From assembly GCA_000741495.1 (NCBI GenBank), contig JGZV01000005.1, positions 62,001-126,000 on the forward strand: 64,000 nucleotides of DNA, read 5' to 3'. Shown here one piece after another: positions 1-8,961 of this stretch (position 1 is the stretch's first letter; each line of letters starts with the position of its first letter). A program made the position numbers and the translations under genes. Under the pieces are notes generated by a model. The model did not search any database. It had not been told where the DNA came from and saw only the letters and a program-made list of their open reading frames with translations. The DNA comes from Bifidobacterium thermophilum (lineage in GTDB: Bacteria; Actinomycetota; Actinomycetes; Actinomycetales; Bifidobacteriaceae).

Positions 1-267
1 TTGGCTGAGACTGCCTTGCCGTATGGTGAAGCCTAGAGTGACGAGGTCGTTGCGTACGCGCATCACCGAGTGCTCGTATGAGAGCACGTTGATGAGGAAA
101 TCGGCGTCTGTGGTCGGGCGGATGTCGACGTGATGCATCAGCGCATGAAGTTGCGTCATCAGACCGCCTGTCAGCATCCATGTATGCGGGTCATCGGTGA
201 GCTGTGCAAGGCCGAATACGGTTTTCCACGGCCTGGAATGTGGTATGTCAACTGACGACAACGGCAT
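1..267 (-). CDS. Nucleotidyltransferase-like protein, N-terminal part (AbiEii-like), runs off the left edge
   Basis: Partial gene on the minus strand; 89 N-terminal codons lie in the window. The ATG at 267 is preceded by AGAAGGGA at good spacing. The protein shows LTGGLMTQLHAL followed by TTDADFLI, which fits the GG...DxD active-site layout of minimal nucleotidyltransferases such as the AbiEii/MenA toxins of type IV toxin-antitoxin systems (family knowledge). Its start overlaps the end of an upstream minus-strand reading frame by about 20 bp, as expected for an antitoxin-toxin operon. The C-terminal half is outside the window, so the toxin assignment is tentative; a housekeeping nucleotidyltransferase-fold protein is also possible. 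Confidence 0.55.
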   Translation of the reverse strand, partial: MPLSSVDIPHSRPWKTVFGLAQLTDDPHTWMLTGGLMTQLHALMHHVDIRPTTDADFLINVLSYEHSVMRVRNDLVTLGFTIRQGSLSQ

Positions 268-844
268 GGTTGTCCCTTCTGTTGAAATCGTGCAACAGTG
301 AGTCAAGCATGTCGAGTCCGGCATTGCTTTCCCTCGGGTCCGCAGATTGGGCAAGATCGGCGGCGCAGACATTCAGGGGCATCTCGTCACCATGTGGGGG
401 AAGAAAGACCGTGGTGTGCATAATCAATGTCGTTGGAGAGGTGTTTTCGCGGATGAACGTGCGTTTCATCAGGAATGCACTGGTTTTTGCCGAAACGTAG
501 CCTTCCAGGATGGATGGAGGTTCCAGCTGGAATCTTGGGGCGGTCTGTTCGGTGCATCCCGATGGAATGATGTACCGCCGGATTGCCTGGATATCTGAAT
601 GGTGTGCCCAGAAGCAGGTTCGGGTTGCGCGTTTTCGCACGGCTTCAGACAAGTGGCGCGCATCCTTTCCACCATCATGTCCACCGCCTCATTACGGTCT
701 TATGACGGCTGTCGCAGCTACCCCTTGGCTGATGTCCGGCGGAACTGCGCAACGAGCGCGACCGCCAGCGATGAGCCCGAACGCCATATGTTCGCCAGCT
801 TTTATGTGATTCCCTGTTTTCAGAATATCATCGAACAGCTTCAT
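248..844 (-). pseudogene. Decayed gene upstream of the nucleotidyltransferase (antitoxin-like position)
   Basis: Two minus-strand stretches look like pieces of one protein. The first, from ATG 844 (MKLFDDILKTGNHIKAGEH), ends at a stop at 692-694 after 50 codons. The second, from 652 to 248 in the same frame, contains LEPPSILEGYVSAK and PLNVCAADLAQSADPRESNA and ends overlapping the next gene. Tandem stops lie between them, so a full-length product is unlikely unless the sequence is wrong or translation restarts at 652. Position in front of an AbiEii-like gene suggests an AbiEi-type antitoxin or regulator, but I do not recognise the family with certainty. Confidence 0.4.
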
Positions 845-900
845 ACGTAAGGTCGGGGATCTTGGCGTTCCTATCGATGCTTTCTTCGAACAGTAATAAG

Positions 901-1087
901 GTTCATCAGTTAAGGTTCATCAGTAAAGTCAAAACGTTTTACTTACTGATGGCCATCTACGCCCCTCATGCTCATCAGCGCTGCTCTAGGGCAATGGGTA
1001 GACTGAGACGCTGAATGCCCCGCGCGTTGCGCGGCTCACGGTGGGGAAGGACGGTCCGAAACGAAAAGCACCGACAAGACAATCATT
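901..1087. other. Intergenic region with an 11-bp direct repeat
   Basis: Between the divergent toxin-like locus and the RNase H-like genes. The word GGTTCATCAGT occurs twice close together near 900-925, followed by a third TCAGT context at 940-950. This could be part of a promoter/operator for the minus-strand operon. No gene is seen. Confidence 0.3.
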
Positions 1088-2303
1088 GTGATACACGCCG
1101 AGGCCGCCACCAACGCCCAGGCCATGGGATGGGCATGGGCGGATGAAAACACTCACAAATATGGCGGCGCCCCCTGCGGCACCGTCTACCTAGGCGCCCT
1201 CACGGGAATCCTGCTGGCGCTCCGCTTTCACACCGGCCCCCAGCGCCTCGCCATCAAAACCGACTGCCATCAGGCGATCGTCGCAATCGAAGCCGCACGA
1301 TCGGGACATAAACCGACGACGCCATCCAGCCGCAAGAACTTCCCCCTCATCCAAGCGGTGCTTGACGAAATCAGCCACCACAACGCCCCTGTGTCTTTCC
1401 ATGACATTGACGAAGAAACGCCTGTGATGGCGCTGAAAACCGCCAGGCTCTTCGCCCGACAGCAATTACAGGCCTTCACCAAAGACCCGAAGCGCACACC
1501 GACGGGGATTCCGCGCGTAACGATGGATGTGATGATTCGGCGTCGCCTCATCTCGAAAGAATCGATTGCAAAAGCCCAGCAGAACGCGAAAGCCCAGCAA
1601 AACGCGAAGGCGTTGAACCAACAACAAACCAGCAAACCGGCACAGGCCAACAAACCTACGACCAAGCAAAACGCGACCAAGCTCACCAAACAAACTGAGG
1701 CGCTACCAAACGTCGGCAAGAACAACGCCAGCACCATCCGCGACGGCAAAACGGCGAATGACGCCGTGGCATCGCGCAACAATGTCACGTCCAGCAACGT
1801 GACATCGAGCGCCCCTGCGCCAATCCATGCGGCCCATGCGGCGCCATCACAAAGTTCAGGAACGCCCACGCCAGTACCCTACCAGCCCAACCCGGCACTC
1901 CGCGAGCCTGCCCCCAAGCCTGTCCCCCGAGGTACCGGCACCGCCTCGCCCGCGTCACGCGGCCGTCGAAACGGAAACGGACGAACCTCAGGAATCGCAA
2001 CTGCTCGAACTGTTGCACAGCACCGTGCGCAATCTTCGTTCCAGCGCGAAAGCGTTGCAGGCCACGGCGCAGGCGTATGATTCCGCACTCAAGCGCGCCA
2101 AGGATGCCACGCCTGGACTTGACGGCAACCCTATCACGCCGCTGTCTGAGAAGCCGCTGCGCAAGGCTCGCAAGCACACGAAAGCCGCGGCATTGGAATA
2201 CGAGAAAGCCGCGGAAGAGCTGGAACAATTCCTCAACAGCTATGGGGATACCGACAGCGTTTCTGCCCAGGAATCCCTGCATGCCGCAAGGTGGAACCAA
2301 TGA
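1088..2303 (+). pseudogene. RNase H-fold paralogue, catalytically eroded and frameshifted
   Basis: From GTG 1088 the frame encodes an N-terminal RNase H-like domain (MGWAWADENT; KTDCHQAIVAIEAA) and then a Gln/Asn/Thr-rich linker. Homology to the next gene continues only in another frame, which runs from about 1950 to a stop at 2303 (LLELLHSTVRNLRSSAKALQ...), so one extra base lies near 1925-1990; a C5 run sits at 1924-1928. The next gene starts at 2300 in an ATGA overlap, which supports 2303 as the original end. Compared with its paralogue, the first Asp is replaced (HAEA instead of STDG) and the Glu is lost (ALTGIL instead of GELCAI), so nuclease activity is not expected even if the frame is restored. 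The start is uncertain because matching residues extend upstream of 1088 without an ATG. Confidence 0.6.
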
Positions 2304-3319
2304 CAGGCACGCATACCATCCATATCTCCACTGACGGCAGCTTTCTACTCGGGGCCCGCCCCGTGACCGGCTGGGCATGGGTGGAGCACACCACCGGGCT
2401 GCATGATTGCGGCGGTTCCCTCGGCGGCAATATCCAGCTGGGTGAGTTATGCGCGATCTTGCAAGCATTGCGTTCGCATCCAGGCGCCGAAAAACTGGTG
2501 ATCGAATCGGATTCGCGCGACGCGATTGAGTATTCCACGAAGCGCGAAAGCACATGGTCCCAAACCGGTTGGTTGAAGGACAACGGCAATCCCGCGCCAT
2601 ACTTCCTTTCGGTGATCCGTGCCATCCACATGGAGATGGAGGAACGCGAAGGCCCGATCGACTTCGTCTGGGTCAAGGGACACGCGGGCGACAAATTCAA
2701 TGAGCAGGCCGACCAGTTTGCGCGCGGATACGCCACGATGTGCCGCGACTTCCACGCGCCGTCGAAGATTCCCTCCGAAGCGCAGATAGACCTGATGCGC
2801 GTGCCGCTGCAACTGGCAGGGCGTGTGATTCAAACCGGCGCCGATGACATGATGCAGGCGCTCGACCCCGACAATTCCGCCGCCGCCAAGGCCGACGCCA
2901 ATACCGTGGGGGTCGTTCCCGTGACGGTTCGCCACACGCCGGGCACGGACGACAATCATGACGCGGACAGCCCCACGGCAGGCGATACCGCGGATACCCA
3001 CACCGCGGATGCCGCCGCCATAGATACCGCCGCTGCGACGCACGCGCAGCGAGTTGTGAGCTCAGAGCGTTCTGTGAACTTGCAACCTTCTGCGGACTTG
3101 CAGGAAGGACTCCTGCAAGCACAGTTGCTGTACGGCCTCACCGTCACGCTACGCAAGGCGACGCATGCGCAGCAAGATGCCGCCGAGCGTTATGCAAAGG
3201 CGGCGAGCATCCCGCCCTCTGCGCGCGTGGCTGATGCCGAAGACAATCTCAAAAAGGCGGCGAAACGCCAGGAATCCCTCGCCCGAGTCATTCGTGAACT
3301 GATCGAAACACTGATCTGA
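2300..3319 (+). CDS. RNase H-domain protein with C-terminal helical extension
   Basis: 339 residues. Residues 1-150 form a ribonuclease H fold with all four carboxylates visible: Asp12 (ISTDGS), Glu49 (QLGELCAIL), Asp71 (IESDSRDAI) and Asp138 (NEQADQFA), plus the VKGHAGDKFNE handle typical of RNase HI. Such enzymes cleave RNA in RNA-DNA hybrids (family knowledge). A disordered Asp/Thr/Ala linker (about 200-265) leads to a helical tail (LLQAQLLYGLTVTLRKATHA) that resembles the tail of the preceding gene, so the pair arose by tandem duplication. ATG 2300 was chosen because AAGGTGG lies at 2288-2294 and it forms an ATGA overlap with the upstream gene. The role of the tail is unknown. Confidence 0.8.
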   Translation: MTGTHTIHISTDGSFLLGARPVTGWAWVEHTTGLHDCGGSLGGNIQLGELCAILQALRSHPGAEKLVIESDSRDAIEYSTKRESTWSQTGWLKDNGNPAPYFLSVIRAIHMEMEEREGPIDFVWVKGHAGDKFNEQADQFARGYATMCRDFHAPSKIPSEAQIDLMRVPLQLAGRVIQTGADDMMQALDPDNSAAAKADANTVGVVPVTVRHTPGTDDNHDADSPTAGDTADTHTADAAAIDTAAATHAQRVVSSERSVNLQPSADLQEGLLQAQLLYGLTVTLRKATHAQQDAAERYAKAASIPPSARVADAEDNLKKAAKRQESLARVIRELIETLI

Positions 3320-3504
3320 TCCGACTGATCAACCCGTCCGACTGCCCCATCCGGACTATCCGATCGTCCCGCCCTCCGGCTGACTCACGACCTTCCCCCA
3401 TCACACTGTACGATGGCGCGCTTGCTGTTGTATATGCGATTATTCGCCGTTACGCATCGTTGCGCGTATGGTTGCCGTTGGACAGGAGTAGGGTAGGGAA
3501 CATT

Positions 3505-5187
3505 ATGACTTTTTCTGAACATTCCGATATCACGGGCGGTCAGACGCCCGGTGCCACGTCTGGCGTCACGTCGAGCACAACGCCGGACGCCACGCCTGCC
3601 GCCGAATCCCGTGACGCCTCCTGTTCCGCATCTGTCTCGTCCGTTTCTTCCGTCTCGTCCAAGACATCCGGCACATCCGCCGCGCCAAGGCGTCCGGAGG
3701 CCGCGCCAGGGCGCGCAACCGCCGCATCCGTCGAAAGTCTCGATAAAAACAATCAGATGGAACGTGGCCTGACCAACCGCCACGTGCAGTTCATCGCCAT
3801 TGGCGGCACCATCGGCACGGGCCTGTTCCTCGGCTCCGGCAAATCCATCGCGCTCACCGGCCCGAGCATCGTCCTCGTGTACATCGCGGTCGGCGCGATC
3901 ATGTTCCTGCTCATGCGCGCCATCGGCGAAATGATGTACCGCGACCCCAGCCAGCACACCTTCATCAATTTCATCGACCGGTATCTCGGCCGCGGCTGGG
4001 GCAGATTCGCCGGCTGGTCGTACTGGATCGTTCTCGTGCTCATCGGCATGACCGAAATCACTGCGGTCAGCACGTATTTCGTCACCTTCTTCCGCACCTT
4101 CGGTATCGAGCTGGGCGCTTGGAAATGGCTGATCGAGCTGTGTTTCCTCGCCGCGCTCACCACCATCAACCTCATTGCCGTCAAAGCGTTCGGTGAAGCG
4201 GAATTCTGGTTCTCGATGATCAAGATCACGCTTATTGTCGCGATGATCGTCACCGCCGTCGTCATGGTGGTCATCCACTACCACTACCCGTCCGTCCACA
4301 TCCCTGGCTCGGACGGCGTCAGCCCCGCGGGGCACGCCGGCTTCGACAACCTGTGGAACGGCTTCTCCTTCGCGCCCAACGGCTGGCTGGCCTTCCTCAT
4401 GAGCTTCCAGATGGTGTTCTTCGCCTACGAAATGATCGAATTTGTCGGCGTCACCGTTTCCGAAACCCAGAACCCGCGTAAAGTGCTGCCGAAGGCAATC
4501 AACGAGATCATCATGCGCGTGCTTATCTTCTACGTGGGCGCGCTGCTGGCGATCATGGTCATCGTGCCGTGGCGCAGCTTCAAGCCCAACGCCGACGGCT
4601 CCTTCGCTTCGCCGTTCATCATGGTGTTCCGCTATGCGGGCCTCGACTGGGCCGCCGCGCTCGTGTTCTTCGTCGTGATCACCGCCGCGTCCAGTGCGCT
4701 CAACTCGCTGCTCTACTCGGCCGGACGCCACCTGTACCAGCTCGCCGTGGACTCGCCGTCGCCGCAGCTCAACAAGCTTGGTGTCGTCTCAAGCCGCCGT
4801 GTGCCGGCCCGCGCGATTCTCGTATCCGCTGCGCTGATTCTCCTGTCGCCGATCATCAACGCGTTCCCGAAGATGTCCAGTGCGTTCGTGCTGTTCGCCA
4901 GTGCCTCCAGCGCGGTGATCATCTTCATCTACATCCTCACGATGATTGCGCACGAGCGGTATCGTCGCTCGCCGGACTTCATCGCCGACGGCTTCCTGAT
5001 GCCCGCCTACCGGTTCACCGATGCGCTCGCGATTGCGTTCTTCGTGTTCGTGTATGTGACGCTGTTCCTCGCTGCGGACACGCGCGGCCCGGCCGTCGCC
5101 GGACTGGTGTGGCTACTTGTGTTCGGCGGGTACTGCCTGCTGCACGAGCGCTACCAGAACCGCGACTTGCAGGAGGCGCTGCAGTAA
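3505..5187 (+). CDS. APC-family amino-acid permease
   Basis: 560 residues. After a Ser/Thr/Ala-rich N-terminal extension of about 80 residues comes the AAT/APC transporter core: RGLTNRHVQFIAIGGTIGTGLFLGSG (first membrane segment with the substrate-binding GTIGTG) and MRAIGEMMYRDPSQHTFINF, as in GabP, AroP, CycA and AnsP relatives, with about twelve hydrophobic segments. These proteins are proton-coupled importers of amino acids such as alanine, serine, glycine, GABA or aromatics; the substrate cannot be read from sequence. ATG 3505 follows AGGAGTAGGGTAGGGAA; a TTG at 3460 would add 15 unconvincing residues. The long polar N-terminus is longer than usual for the family. Confidence 0.85.
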   Translation: MTFSEHSDITGGQTPGATSGVTSSTTPDATPAAESRDASCSASVSSVSSVSSKTSGTSAAPRRPEAAPGRATAASVESLDKNNQMERGLTNRHVQFIAIGGTIGTGLFLGSGKSIALTGPSIVLVYIAVGAIMFLLMRAIGEMMYRDPSQHTFINFIDRYLGRGWGRFAGWSYWIVLVLIGMTEITAVSTYFVTFFRTFGIELGAWKWLIELCFLAALTTINLIAVKAFGEAEFWFSMIKITLIVAMIVTAVVMVVIHYHYPSVHIPGSDGVSPAGHAGFDNLWNGFSFAPNGWLAFLMSFQMVFFAYEMIEFVGVTVSETQNPRKVLPKAINEIIMRVLIFYVGALLAIMVIVPWRSFKPNADGSFASPFIMVFRYAGLDWAAALVFFVVITAASSALNSLLYSAGRHLYQLAVDSPSPQLNKLGVVSSRRVPARAILVSAALILLSPIINAFPKMSSAFVLFASASSAVIIFIYILTMIAHERYRRSPDFIADGFLMPAYRFTDALAIAFFVFVYVTLFLAADTRGPAVAGLVWLLVFGGYCLLHERYQNRDLQEALQ

Positions 5188-5797
5188 GCCTTTGCGGTGT
5201 TGTGGGCTGGTGTGCTGCGCTGCGGTGCGGCTTGCGGGCGCGTCGGCGGTGCGGTGTGGTTTGCGGGCAGTGTCGGCGGGCTGATTGGTTGGCTGAATGA
5301 TGTTTTCCGCTGGAATTTGGGAGTTTAATCCAATCCAGCCCTTTGGGTGGTGTTCTCCCGGGAGAAGTTGGATTCGCCGATGTTCTCTCACTCGAATCCG
5401 GGAGTTTGTAAGTATTGCGTGCTTCTGGGCAATATCTTCCAAATGAGAATGTTGGAATTCCGCGGTTCTTGAATTTGCCCTGAAATAGCTATTTGGGAGA
5501 ACATCATCGGATTCGCATATTCGTGATAATCTCCCACGAAAAACCGGGAGTTGTTCTTCTGGCGACAGGCTGATGGACGTTCTCTCGCAGTCCATGTGAG
5601 TTCAGTCGGGCATATGGCCCGATGGCATCGGCCGCGTATGCTTCGTGCGGGAATTTCTTGTCTGCTGACGTCTGTCAGCCCGGTCTGTTCTCGCTGCTGT
5701 GAATCGGCAATCGATGAGAAACCGTACTGCGACTTACCGGCAGTGTCGAGCGGAATGTATGCGGTCGGCGGTCCCAGCCGGCAATCTGCGTTAACCT
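5188..5797. other. Long intergenic region holding copy 1 of a dispersed element
   Basis: No gene is supported between the permease and the thiG terminator. The stretch from about 5370 to 5566 is rich in GGGAGTT/CTCCC words and matches, in order and at a nearly constant offset of about 47,780 bp, the sequence at 53150-53349. An identical 19-bp word (GTTGGAATTCCGCGGTTCT) lies at 5451-5469 and 53598-53616. Open frames across it lack ribosome binding sites and recognisable domains. Confidence 0.5.
5370..5566. repeat. Dispersed intergenic element, copy 1 (GGGAGTT-rich)
   Basis: Collinear with 53150-53349: shared landmarks are the GAATTCCGCG word (5455 vs 53235), GGGAGAAC followed by a CGGAT word (5495 vs 53276), CTCCC (5531 vs 53312) and CCGGGAGTT (about 5544 vs 53324). 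It contains several short GGGAGTT-type dyads. Non-coding as far as can be seen. Confidence 0.55.
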
Positions 5798-5839
5798 TAA
5801 CCCACGATTTGCATAAGTCCTAACCCACGATTTGCATAA
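5798..5839. repeat. Pair of 19-bp direct repeats
   Basis: TAACCCACGATTTGCATAA occurs at 5798-5816 and again at 5821-5839, 23 bp apart start to start. They lie between the dispersed element and the thiG terminator. Function unknown; possibly a recent duplication or a protein-binding pair. Confidence 0.7.
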
Positions 5840-5935
5840 ATGCGCTCAGTGATCGACGGGTATCTCGCGTATCTGTGGTGCCTTACGAAACGCAACTTCC
5901 TGAACCGGATGGGCAAAGGCCTGATTCTACATGCG

Positions 5936-5972
5936 GCGGTGGCGGCAATCAGCGTTGAGTGACCGCCACCGC
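5936..5972 (-). terminator. Hairpin downstream of thiG
   Basis: A perfect 10-bp stem, GCGGTGGCGG (5936-5945) with CCGCCACCGC (5963-5972), follows the thiG stop on the minus strand. There is no strong T run, so this is a likely transcript end or 3' stabiliser. Confidence 0.55.
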
Positions 5973-5991
5973 ACATGCCTGAGCGGCGCGC

Positions 5992-6894
5992 TCAGTGCAG
6001 GTAATCCGCCGCATTCGTCGGGCTCGACGGCACGGCATGACCCTCGGTCACCGTGCCCAGCCCGGACAGGTACGCCTCGCGCCCCGCCTCGATCGCATGC
6101 TTGAACGCCCTCGCCATAAGCGGGATGTTGCCGGCGCTCGCGATGGCCGTGTACGCCATCACCGCGTCCGCGCCCATCTCCATCGCTTCGGCCGCCTGAC
6201 TCGGCCGGCCGATACCGGCGTCGATAATCACCGGCACGTGCGCGTTGGCGATGATCACTTCGATGAAATCGCGCATCCGCAGCCCTTTGTTCGAGCCGAT
6301 CAGCGAGCCGAGCGGCATGACGCACGCGGCGCCCGCCTCCTCGAGCTGCCGTGCGGCGATCGGGTCGGGGAACATGTACGGCATGACGACGAACCCTTCA
6401 TTGGCGAGGATTTCCGTGGCTTTGATGGTTTCGCGGTTGTCCGGCAGCAGGTATTTCGTCTCATGCTCGATTTCGATTTTCACGAAATCCGTCTGGCATA
6501 CTTCGCGGGCGAGCCGTGCGATGCGTACCGCGTCTTTCGCGTTGTGCGCACCGGACGTGTTCGGCAGCATGGTGATGCCCTTGGGAATGTAGTCGAGCAG
6601 ATTGTTGTCGGTGGTGCGGCAGCGGCGCAACGCCATGGTGACAATCTGCGTGCCCGCGTTCTCGATGGTCGCCTTGATGAGATTCAGATCGTACCGTCCC
6701 GATCCCAGGATGAACCGGCTGGTGAACTTGTGCCCGCCAAGGATCAGCGGATCGGATTCGCCGGTGGCGATGGAATCATAGGCGTGCGCGTCCGGTTCAG
6801 GCAGGATTGCGGTGTTGGTTGCGGTGCCGACCAGTTCGTCGAGGCTGGGTTCGGCGTTGTCTTGCGATGTTGCACCGTTGTCTGTAGTGCTCAT
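5992..6894 (-). CDS. thiG: Thiazole synthase ThiG
   Basis: 300 residues. ThiG condenses 1-deoxyxylulose 5-phosphate, dehydroglycine and ThiS-thiocarboxylate to make the thiazole phosphate of thiamine in the cytoplasm. Visible signatures: [14 protein letters not shown] near the start of the barrel, the Schiff-base lysine context [22 protein letters not shown] and [23 protein letters not shown] for phosphate binding. About 50 N-terminal residues precede the conserved core. ATG 6894 is chosen for the AGGAG just upstream; longer versions lack a ribosome site. It is the last gene of a thiS-thiF-thiG operon under the TPP riboswitch at 8228-8308. No glycine oxidase (ThiO) or tyrosine lyase (ThiH) gene is in the window. 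Confidence 0.95.
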   Translation of the reverse strand: MSTTDNGATSQDNAEPSLDELVGTATNTAILPEPDAHAYDSIATGESDPLILGGHKFTSRFILGSGRYDLNLIKATIENAGTQIVTMALRRCRTTDNNLLDYIPKGITMLPNTSGAHNAKDAVRIARLAREVCQTDFVKIEIEHETKYLLPDNRETIKATEILANEGFVVMPYMFPDPIAARQLEEAGAACVMPLGSLIGSNKGLRMRDFIEVIIANAHVPVIIDAGIGRPSQAAEAMEMGADAVMAYTAIASAGNIPLMARAFKHAIEAGREAYLSGLGTVTEGHAVPSSPTNAADYLH

Positions 6895-6992
6895 GAGTGT
6901 GCTCCTGTGTGTGATGTGTGTGATGCGATATTGGTGATGTCGGATGTGTGCCGCCGGCGGGTGAACCAAACGGCACGCGTCCGGCTTGCGTA

Positions 6993-7706
6993 TCAGGCGT
7001 CTTCTTCGCCGAGGATTAGCCGCGTGATCATGTTGGCTTCATGGCAGGCGACCACGCCGACGCGCGGCGCCATGAGTCCTGCCCCCGGCTTCGGGGCGGT
7101 TTCGCCGTCGCCGCAGAAGTAGAAATTCCTGGACACCCGCTTGGTGTGCACGAGGTTCGAGCTGCGGTAGCCCGCCATGCCGCTGGCGGATACGAGTTTC
7201 TTGTCCGGCAGGCTTTCGAGCACCGCGTTGACGAGCATGGTTTTGTTTTCCGGCACGTCGAACGCCTCGCAGATGATGTCCTCATGCTCGAACAGGGTCG
7301 GCACGTTCTCATCGGTGACTTTCACGGTGTCGATGGTGATGTCGGTGAATGGGTTGATCTGCTTGAGGTTTGCTCGCAGCGCTTCGGTTTTGTACTGGCC
7401 GAGGTCCTTGAGGAAGTACTGCTGGCGGTTGAGGTTGGTCATGTCGACGCGGTCGAAGTCGATCAGGTGCAGGTGTCCGACGCCGATGCGCGTCAGGGCG
7501 ACGGCGATGGTCGAGCCGAGCCCGCCGAGCCCGCAAATCGCCACATGCGCGGCGTCGAGCTTGTCTTGTGTGGCGGCCGTGTGCCGGTCGAGCAGTGCCG
7601 CGCGGATCTCCTCGCGGCTGACGAGTGTGGTCGGGTCGGGTAGGCTGTCGAAGGCTTGCTGTCGTGCGGTGGTCTGTTCGGGGGTTGCTGATGGTGTGAA
7701 TGTCAT
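6993..7706 (-). CDS. thiF: ThiF-family adenylyltransferase (sulfur-carrier activation)
   Basis: 237 residues, an E1-like enzyme that adenylates the C-terminal Gly-Gly of ThiS. The nucleotide-binding [20 protein letters not shown] (about 70-90) is followed by [18 protein letters not shown], diagnostic of the ThiF/MoeB/UBA family. The paired CxxC zinc motifs of E. coli ThiF are not visible, so this is the short ThiF type. The start was set at ATG 7706 ([11 protein letters not shown]...); the frame is open much further upstream but that part overlaps thiS in another frame. The ribosome site (CCAGAG) is weak. It is about 110 bp downstream of thiS and 98 bp upstream of thiG. Confidence 0.9.
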   Translation of the reverse strand: MTFTPSATPEQTTARQQAFDSLPDPTTLVSREEIRAALLDRHTAATQDKLDAAHVAICGLGGLGSTIAVALTRIGVGHLHLIDFDRVDMTNLNRQQYFLKDLGQYKTEALRANLKQINPFTDITIDTVKVTDENVPTLFEHEDIICEAFDVPENKTMLVNAVLESLPDKKLVSASGMAGYRSSNLVHTKRVSRNFYFCGDGETAPKPGAGLMAPRVGVVACHEANMITRLILGEEDA

Positions 7707-7816
7707 AGTGTGCTCTGGTGGTTGAAATGGATGTAATAGTGATTGGTGAAGTGTATTGATTCCTCGGTGAATATGCCAAGGTCGCCGTGTGGCGGGCCTG
7801 CCGGCGCGGACCGGGC

Positions 7817-8011
7817 TCAGCCGCCCTGCACGAAGGTAACGATTTCGACGGTGTCGCCGTCGTGCAGCATGACTTCGCTGCGTTTGTTGCGTGGCACGAT
7901 GTCGCCGTTGAGCTCGACGGCCACGCGTTCGGGGCGAAGCCCGCGTTCTTCGATGAGCTCTGTGACACTGATTGGCGCCTCCAGCGTCTCGCGCTGTCCG
8001 TTGACGATCAT
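7817..8011 (-). CDS. thiS: Sulfur-carrier protein ThiS
   Basis: 64 residues with a beta-grasp fold pattern (MIVNGQRETLEAPISVTELI ... RVAVELNGDIVPR) and the required C-terminal Gly-Gly (TFVQGG), which is adenylated by ThiF and converted to a thiocarboxylate sulfur donor for ThiG. ATG 8011 has GGGAAGG at proper spacing. First gene of the thiamine operon, about 95 bp after the riboswitch terminator. Confidence 0.93.
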   Translation of the reverse strand: MIVNGQRETLEAPISVTELIEERGLRPERVAVELNGDIVPRNKRSEVMLHDGDTVEIVTFVQGG

Positions 8012-8104
8012 GATGATCCTTCCCGTTGGTGCTGCTCGTCCGTGGCTGTCCGCCGACCGGGCGCAAGCGCGTCCGCAAACCGGCATCCTGGCCTCGAAAG
8101 GCAA

Positions 8105-8167
8105 CAAAAAAACGGGTCACTGAAGAAATCGTACCTATTGGGCGGTGCGCTCCTTCATGACCCGGTC
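8105..8167 (-). terminator. Intrinsic terminator of the thi riboswitch
   Basis: On the minus strand, CGGGTCATGAAG pairs with CTTCAGTGACCCG (one bulged base) and is followed directly by TTTTTTT (8105-8112 region), a classical rho-independent terminator. The 5' arm also lies in a local palindrome (CATGACCGGGTCATG), so it could be sequestered alternatively. It sits between the aptamer and thiS, as expected for attenuation when TPP is bound. Confidence 0.8.
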
Positions 8168-8227
8168 ATGCTTGTTCTGTTGTGGTGTGTTGCGAACGGT
8201 GCAAGGAATCACGAATTGAACAATCGC

Positions 8228-8308
8228 ATACTTACGGCGGCATTACCCGCATCAAGTTGACGGTCGAAGTCGTGGCTTCCTCTCAGCCCTTGCGGGCTCC
8301 CGTTCGGT
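8228..8308 (-). ncRNA. TPP (THI-box) riboswitch aptamer
   Basis: Reading the minus strand, the conserved aptamer segments are GGGCTGAGAGGAAGCC (8276-8292 region) and ACTTGATGCGGGTAATGCC (8237-8256 region), flanked by a closing stem. This is the universal TPP-sensing element. It lies upstream of thiS with a terminator in between, so thiamine pyrophosphate should switch off thiS-thiF-thiG transcription. Confidence 0.93.
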
Positions 8309-8417
8309 TGTGAGGTCATCCTAGGCAACGCCCCCGGACAAGCGCAGACCGGTGGGCGGCGTGGCCGCACGCATGGAGATTGACGGATTGTCCGACGTCG
8401 TGGTGACAGTGGTGGGT

Positions 8418-8891
8418 ATGAGTTTCGATGATGGACAAGAACGCCGCGAACACAATCGTGCGATGGTGAACAAATACTTGCATTCCGGACACGGCGATGC
8501 GCTGCTGCACCGTCATGAACTATTCTGCGAAGACGGGATTTCCGGATTGTGGACATCGGATTCCGGCGAGCCGGTTTTCGCCCAGGGGCGCGAGAATATT
8601 GCAAAATATGACGTATGGTCGTCCGAGCATTTCCCTGATTGGGCATGGAGCAATATCACGATTTGGACAACGGATGATCCCGACCGTGTGTGGGCGGAGT
8701 GCGACGGCGAAGGCAATATCAACCTTCCCGGCCATGACCCGGTGTTCTACCGCAATCATTTCATCTATTCGTTCGAAATGCGGGACGGCCTGATCTACCG
8801 CGAGCGAGAATTCACGAACCTGATAGTCGAGATGCGTGCGCTGGGCATGCCAACCCCAACCATCGAATTGGGGGATTTCCCGAGCGCCTGA
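8418..8891 (+). CDS. PhzA/PhzB-like SnoaL-fold protein
   Basis: 157 residues. The sequence GISGLWTSDSGEPVFAQGRE, EHFPDWAWSNITIW, VWAECDGEG and YRNHFIYSFEMRDGLIYREREFTN follows the PhzA/PhzB family (NTF2/SnoaL-like alpha+beta barrel), known for phenazine ring-forming catalysis in pseudomonads and found as solitary homologues in lactobacilli and bifidobacteria (family knowledge). No phenazine genes are nearby, so a phenazine role is not implied. ATG 8418 is preferred because the conserved part begins at MSFDDGQERREHNR; a GTG at 8352 would add 22 residues. The ribosome site is weak. Confidence 0.75.
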   Translation: MSFDDGQERREHNRAMVNKYLHSGHGDALLHRHELFCEDGISGLWTSDSGEPVFAQGRENIAKYDVWSSEHFPDWAWSNITIWTTDDPDRVWAECDGEGNINLPGHDPVFYRNHFIYSFEMRDGLIYREREFTNLIVEMRALGMPTPTIELGDFPSA

Positions 8892-8961
8892 GTGGGGTGG
8901 AGCGGAAAGCGACAGGGCCGCGGTGCAGGGTTGCAACGAGGAATAACGAGGTGATGGGCGA

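Noticed and set aside
3385..4731. Long minus-strand open frame opposite the amino-acid permease
   Set aside because: Antiparallel shadow of a GC-rich gene; His/Asp/Glu/Arg-biased composition, no ribosome site and no domain.
5113..5595. 160-codon minus-strand frame across copy 1 of the dispersed element
   Set aside because: The repeat copy at 53 kb is not open in the equivalent frame as far as I can read, and there is no ribosome site; non-coding repeat is the simpler view.
8418..8891. Phenazine biosynthesis
   Set aside because: Only a PhzB-like fold is present; none of the other phz genes are nearby, and solitary homologues are common in non-producers.
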